DNA of 64,000 bases from Urechis unicinctus (taxonomy: Eukaryota; Annelida; Polychaeta; Xenopneusta; Urechidae). Position 1 is the stretch's first letter. The number at the start of each line of letters is the position of its first letter. The position numbers and the translations under genes are program-made. This document shows, in pieces, positions 60,658 through 64,000 of this stretch. The stretch is taken from the NCBI GenBank assembly GCA_034190875.2, contig CM067350.1, positions 25,803,456-25,867,455 of the forward strand, written 5' to 3'. A model generated the notes under the pieces. That model saw only the letters and a list, made by a program, of their open reading frames with translations, made no database searches and was not told the origin of the DNA.

Positions 60658-61393
60658 AACAAGAGGCCCATGGGTACATGGGGGAACTTGGCGAACTGCA
60701 TCCAAACAATTGCAACAATTTCTAAATCGGGCCAAAATTGGCCAAAATCTGCCAAAAATTACCTAAGTTATCATGCCTCTTATGTTGAAAATCATTATGA
60801 TTGCAGTGATTCATGGGAAATGAAAAATCATAACGTACAAATCATCATTACGTTATAATATATACAATAAGATGAATTAGATGGCCGATTTTAAAATTTT
60901 CTTTATGCAGTTCGCCAAGTTCCCCCATTTACCCATGGGCCTCAAAATTCCCCCATGTATCTATGGGCCTCTTGTTTGTGTAGCACGCGAGGGAAATGAA
61001 AAATCATAAGGTACGTTATCATCGTTATGATGTCTAATGGGAACCATCGATAACCAAGGATGATAAAGAAGTATTGACTGGCATGGTTTCGTTTGCTGTG
61101 TGTTGCATCGATATGCACATTTTTTTAGAGGACATTCATTTTTACAGTGAATTGGACTGGTCCGTATTGCTGCTTGCCGGCTTTACGCAAAGCGAGCTGG
61201 CAGCAGCGGTGACCTTTGTGAAACTATCAACCTTAAACATTCATTCAGAAGCCAAACAACATTAAGCAATAAAAAATCCGTATCAACCTATAATTAACAA
61301 AATTACTATGGATTTATCAATCATGTTGAGTGTTTAGCTGTTGTTGGCACCTGTTATATTTATGATATATATATGACAATACAGATCAGTGTG

Positions 61394-61469
61394 CTAGGCC
61401 GCTTGGCGTAGCGGTATAGTTTTAGACTTCCATGCCAGAGGCCGGTGTTGAAATCCAGTACACGGACAT
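61394..61469 (+). pseudogene. tRNA(Trp)-like Pol III cassette, copy 13
   Basis: B-box changed at a key base (GGTGTTGAAATCC) and GCTTGGCG in the 5' part, so likely weaker than its siblings. T8 follows. Confidence 0.55.
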
Positions 61470-62546
61470 AATTTTTTTTCCGAATTTTCGTGCCACAACA
61501 ATTATTTCATCTAATTTCAATAGAACACGATTCGTGCTGTCGATGACAACAGCTGAGCAGTTTTTTATGACTATAGAACTGATATTTACGATTTTATTAG
61601 CAATCGAAAATTTGACGAAAATTGACTGAGTGAAATTTGTTTTTTCAACTCAACGCGCTTTGAAAACGACGAATATTTTGATAGCATATGTCAAATCCAA
61701 AGTTTGGCAATTGTTTCAGCTTTCAGAAAATGTTAATTTTGTTACGATCGGACGATAATTAGTGAATTTATTGCGAAATAAATAAGTTGAGAGATTTGGG
61801 TTACCAGAAATTTTCGACCTGCTACAATTTTTTTAACAATGCATTATTTACAACTAAGTATATTTAGTAAAAGTTTACAATTACATTACACTTTCAGAAA
61901 TATCTAAACTGTTTAAAAATGGAACTCTAAAGTATGGACATATTGAGCATTGAACTTGTGTCATTTTTTGAAAACTTTGATGCTTTCGTGACCGGAAGTG
62001 ACGTCATCGACATTCATGATATTTTAGGATACGTCTTGGTATGTCGCTGAGAACATGTGAACTAAATTTTATTACCATCGGACATGTATTGACGGTTTTA
62101 TAGGCGCTCAAAATATTCATGAAACTTTTGTTGCCATTTGGACCGATACCACTTTTTTTCGACCTTAGACGCTTGGGAAAACCATTGGTTGGATCGCCGT
62201 ATATGTATTTAGAAAAAGTTTGCAATTTGAATGAGCTACACGATGGTGTAAAGTATGTAACGATCCGACCATTATTAACGGAGTTATTCGAGGTACTAGT
62301 TTTTCACTTATTCAATGACCCTGACCTTAGTTTTGGGTCAAGGTCAAAACAAATCATCTCGGTTCTGCGCATGATTGACGCCTAACGATTGGTGAAAAAA
62401 AAATCGGAAAATTTTAAAAATTGCGACCTGTATCGTGTAACAAAAAAAAGTTACAAACATACATACATACAAACACACAAACCGGGGTGATCGCCATAAC
62501 TTGGCGTTATGACAACGCCAAGTTAACAAACCGGGGTGATCGCCAT

Positions 62547-62567
62547 AACTTGGCTCTGAGCCAAGTT
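62547..62567. repeat. Terminal hairpin, covariant form (CTC/GAG)
   Basis: The arms AACTTGGCTC and GAGCCAAGTT flank a single T. Relative to the common form both arms changed, and pairing is intact. Confidence 0.85.
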
Positions 62568-64000
62568 AACAAGAGGCCCATGGGAGCCATGTGGGAACTT
62601 GGCGAACTGCATCCAAATAATTGCAACATTTTCAGAACCGGGCCACAATTGACCAAAATCGGCCAAAAGTTACCAAAGTTATCATGGTTATCAAATTTTC
62701 GAGTGCGGTCTACGGGGCGAAATATGCACAATTTATCATGACAATTGATATGAACAATTGGCCAATAAATCATGCTACAAGGAACTATAAATCTTTTTAA
62801 AGTCGCACCATACGTTAGGGTGATATCAAGGATTGAGGCAAGGTTATCATGACCGGAAGTGACATCATCGACATCCACAATATTTAAGGATACGTCTTAG
62901 TATGTCTCGGAGAACATGTAAACCAATTTTTAGTTCTATAGGACATTTATTGGTTGTTTTATACGCGTTCGAAATATTCATCAAACTATTGTTGCCATTT
63001 GGACTGATCCCTCGATTTTTCGACCTTAGACGCCTGGGAAAACCGTGGGTTGGATGGCATCATATGTCAATAGAGGTACACAATGGTGTAAAATTTGTAA
63101 CAATCCGACCATTATTAGCGGAGTTATTCGAGATACTAGTTTTTCACTTTTTCGTTGACAACTATCTTATTTTTGGTCATGGTCAAAACAAAACTTATCG
63201 GTTCTGCGTATCATTGCCGCCTATCGATTGAAGAATAAAGAAATTAAAAAAATTGTAGTATTGTCAACCAATTTTTATTAGCAACGGTTATGTAGGTCCG
63301 TATCCAAGAGGGTGACGGGTGAATCGGACAATACCCCACACTCAGCCTCAGTATTTTCGCTCATATGCCAAATTTATCCTTTAATCATGGTCAGAATGGC
63401 AGTGTATGCTAGAAGATCTGCTTAGCTCATTTCAGATAATCCCTACATTAATTCCTAGTAACGGGTCTGAAGTTTACAATTACATTACACTTTCAGAATT
63501 TTAAGGTGTTTTAATATCAAATTATTATGCCCGTATATATTAAGCAGTGAATGCGATTGGCCAAGATTACTAGGCGAATACAATTTCGCGATATTAACAA
63601 TAGTCTCATGGTAAGTTAAGAATTGAGTTAGCTGCGGACGGTGGTAATATAAATTTATACCGGCGGCGTGCACAGCTAGAATTGGGTGGGCTTCCATAAA
63701 ACTGTTTTCCGGGTTCATGATAGTATTAATAAGTTTCGCGGCGTGCCATAGTTGCCGCGTAAATGTCGTAATAATCGGACATTGGACTGGTCCGTATTGC
63801 TGCTTGCCGGCTTTACGCAAAGCGAGCTGGCAGCAGCGGTGACCTTTGTGAAACTATCAACCTTAAACATTCATTCAGAAGCCAAACAACATTAAGCAAT
63901 AAAAAAAACCGTATCAACCTATAATTAACAAAATTACTATGGATTTATCAATCATGTTGAGCGTTTAGCTGTTGTTGGCACCTGTAATACTTATTATTCA
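62568..64000 (+). repeat. Satellite unit, 3' part cut by the window (class A)
   Basis: Start motif, M2 (GTGACATCA variant near 62854), GTAGTATTGTCAACC segment, GCTGC region near 63800. The window ends just before the expected tRNA-like cassette. Confidence 0.75.

Larger units (their letters stand above)
60658..62567 (+). repeat. Satellite unit, 1.9 kb (class B), double terminal hairpin
   Basis: Foldback 60658-60976, GCTGC hairpin region (about 61168), cassette 61394-61469, M1 (61992), microsatellite (about 62456-62480). There are two hairpins, at 62498-62524 and 62547-62567. The second has arms AACTTGGCTC/GAGCCAAGTT, changed on both sides. Confidence 0.7.

Overview
The window looks like metazoan nuclear DNA, probably from an aquatic invertebrate: AT-rich, with no dense gene packing, long families of complex repeats, a Helentron-type rolling-circle transposon and sequences resembling RNA polymerase III promoters. 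I find no host protein gene that I can support. Species and chromosomal position (for example pericentromeric) cannot be told from sequence alone.

Layout. (1) 1-20340 and 40850-64000 are a mosaic of one large repeat family. Its units are 1.5-3 kb, with a canonical full length near 2.6 kb. Most units start with AACAAGAGGCCCATGGG and end in a hairpin with AACTTGGCG/CGCCAAGTT arms, and they are joined head to tail with no spacer. Inside the units are diverged copies of one ancestral module. Each module carries CCGGAAGTGACGTCA or a variant of it, and often an inverted repeat of TGACCTTGACCT. Thirteen places hold a tRNA(Trp)-like sequence with A-box and B-box motifs, nearly all followed by a T-run. 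(2) 20340-26560 is mostly a second tandem family with a period of about 590 bp, interrupted at 21441-23105 by a unit of the first family. (3) 26560-30100 and 37640-40850 are non-satellite DNA holding a small inverted-repeat transposon, a perfect 32-base palindrome, minisatellites, a duplicated exon-like block and a LINE-like tail. (4) 30497-37570 is one long coding region of an autonomous Helentron, read here in seven pieces. In order it encodes 23-residue STPR-like repeats, a cysteine-rich/DUF6570-like region, an acidic repeat, an OTU protease domain, a Helitron-like N domain, a Rep (HUH) nuclease with two tyrosines, a Pif1-family helicase and an endonuclease/exonuclease/phosphatase domain. 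The pieces are separated by six small frame changes.

How the parts may fit. The satellite units have asymmetric ends, a 3' hairpin, head-to-tail joining and a nested insertion at 51100-53752. Paralogous copies show what that site looked like without the insert. These traits resemble non-autonomous Helentron-type elements (HINEs). The autonomous Helentron is in the same window, but I found no terminal sequence shared between it and the units, so a donor/recipient relation is only a hypothesis. The points most worth a second look are the nested insertion, the covarying terminal hairpin, the Pol III-like cassettes and the two regulatory-like motifs held constant across otherwise diverged modules.
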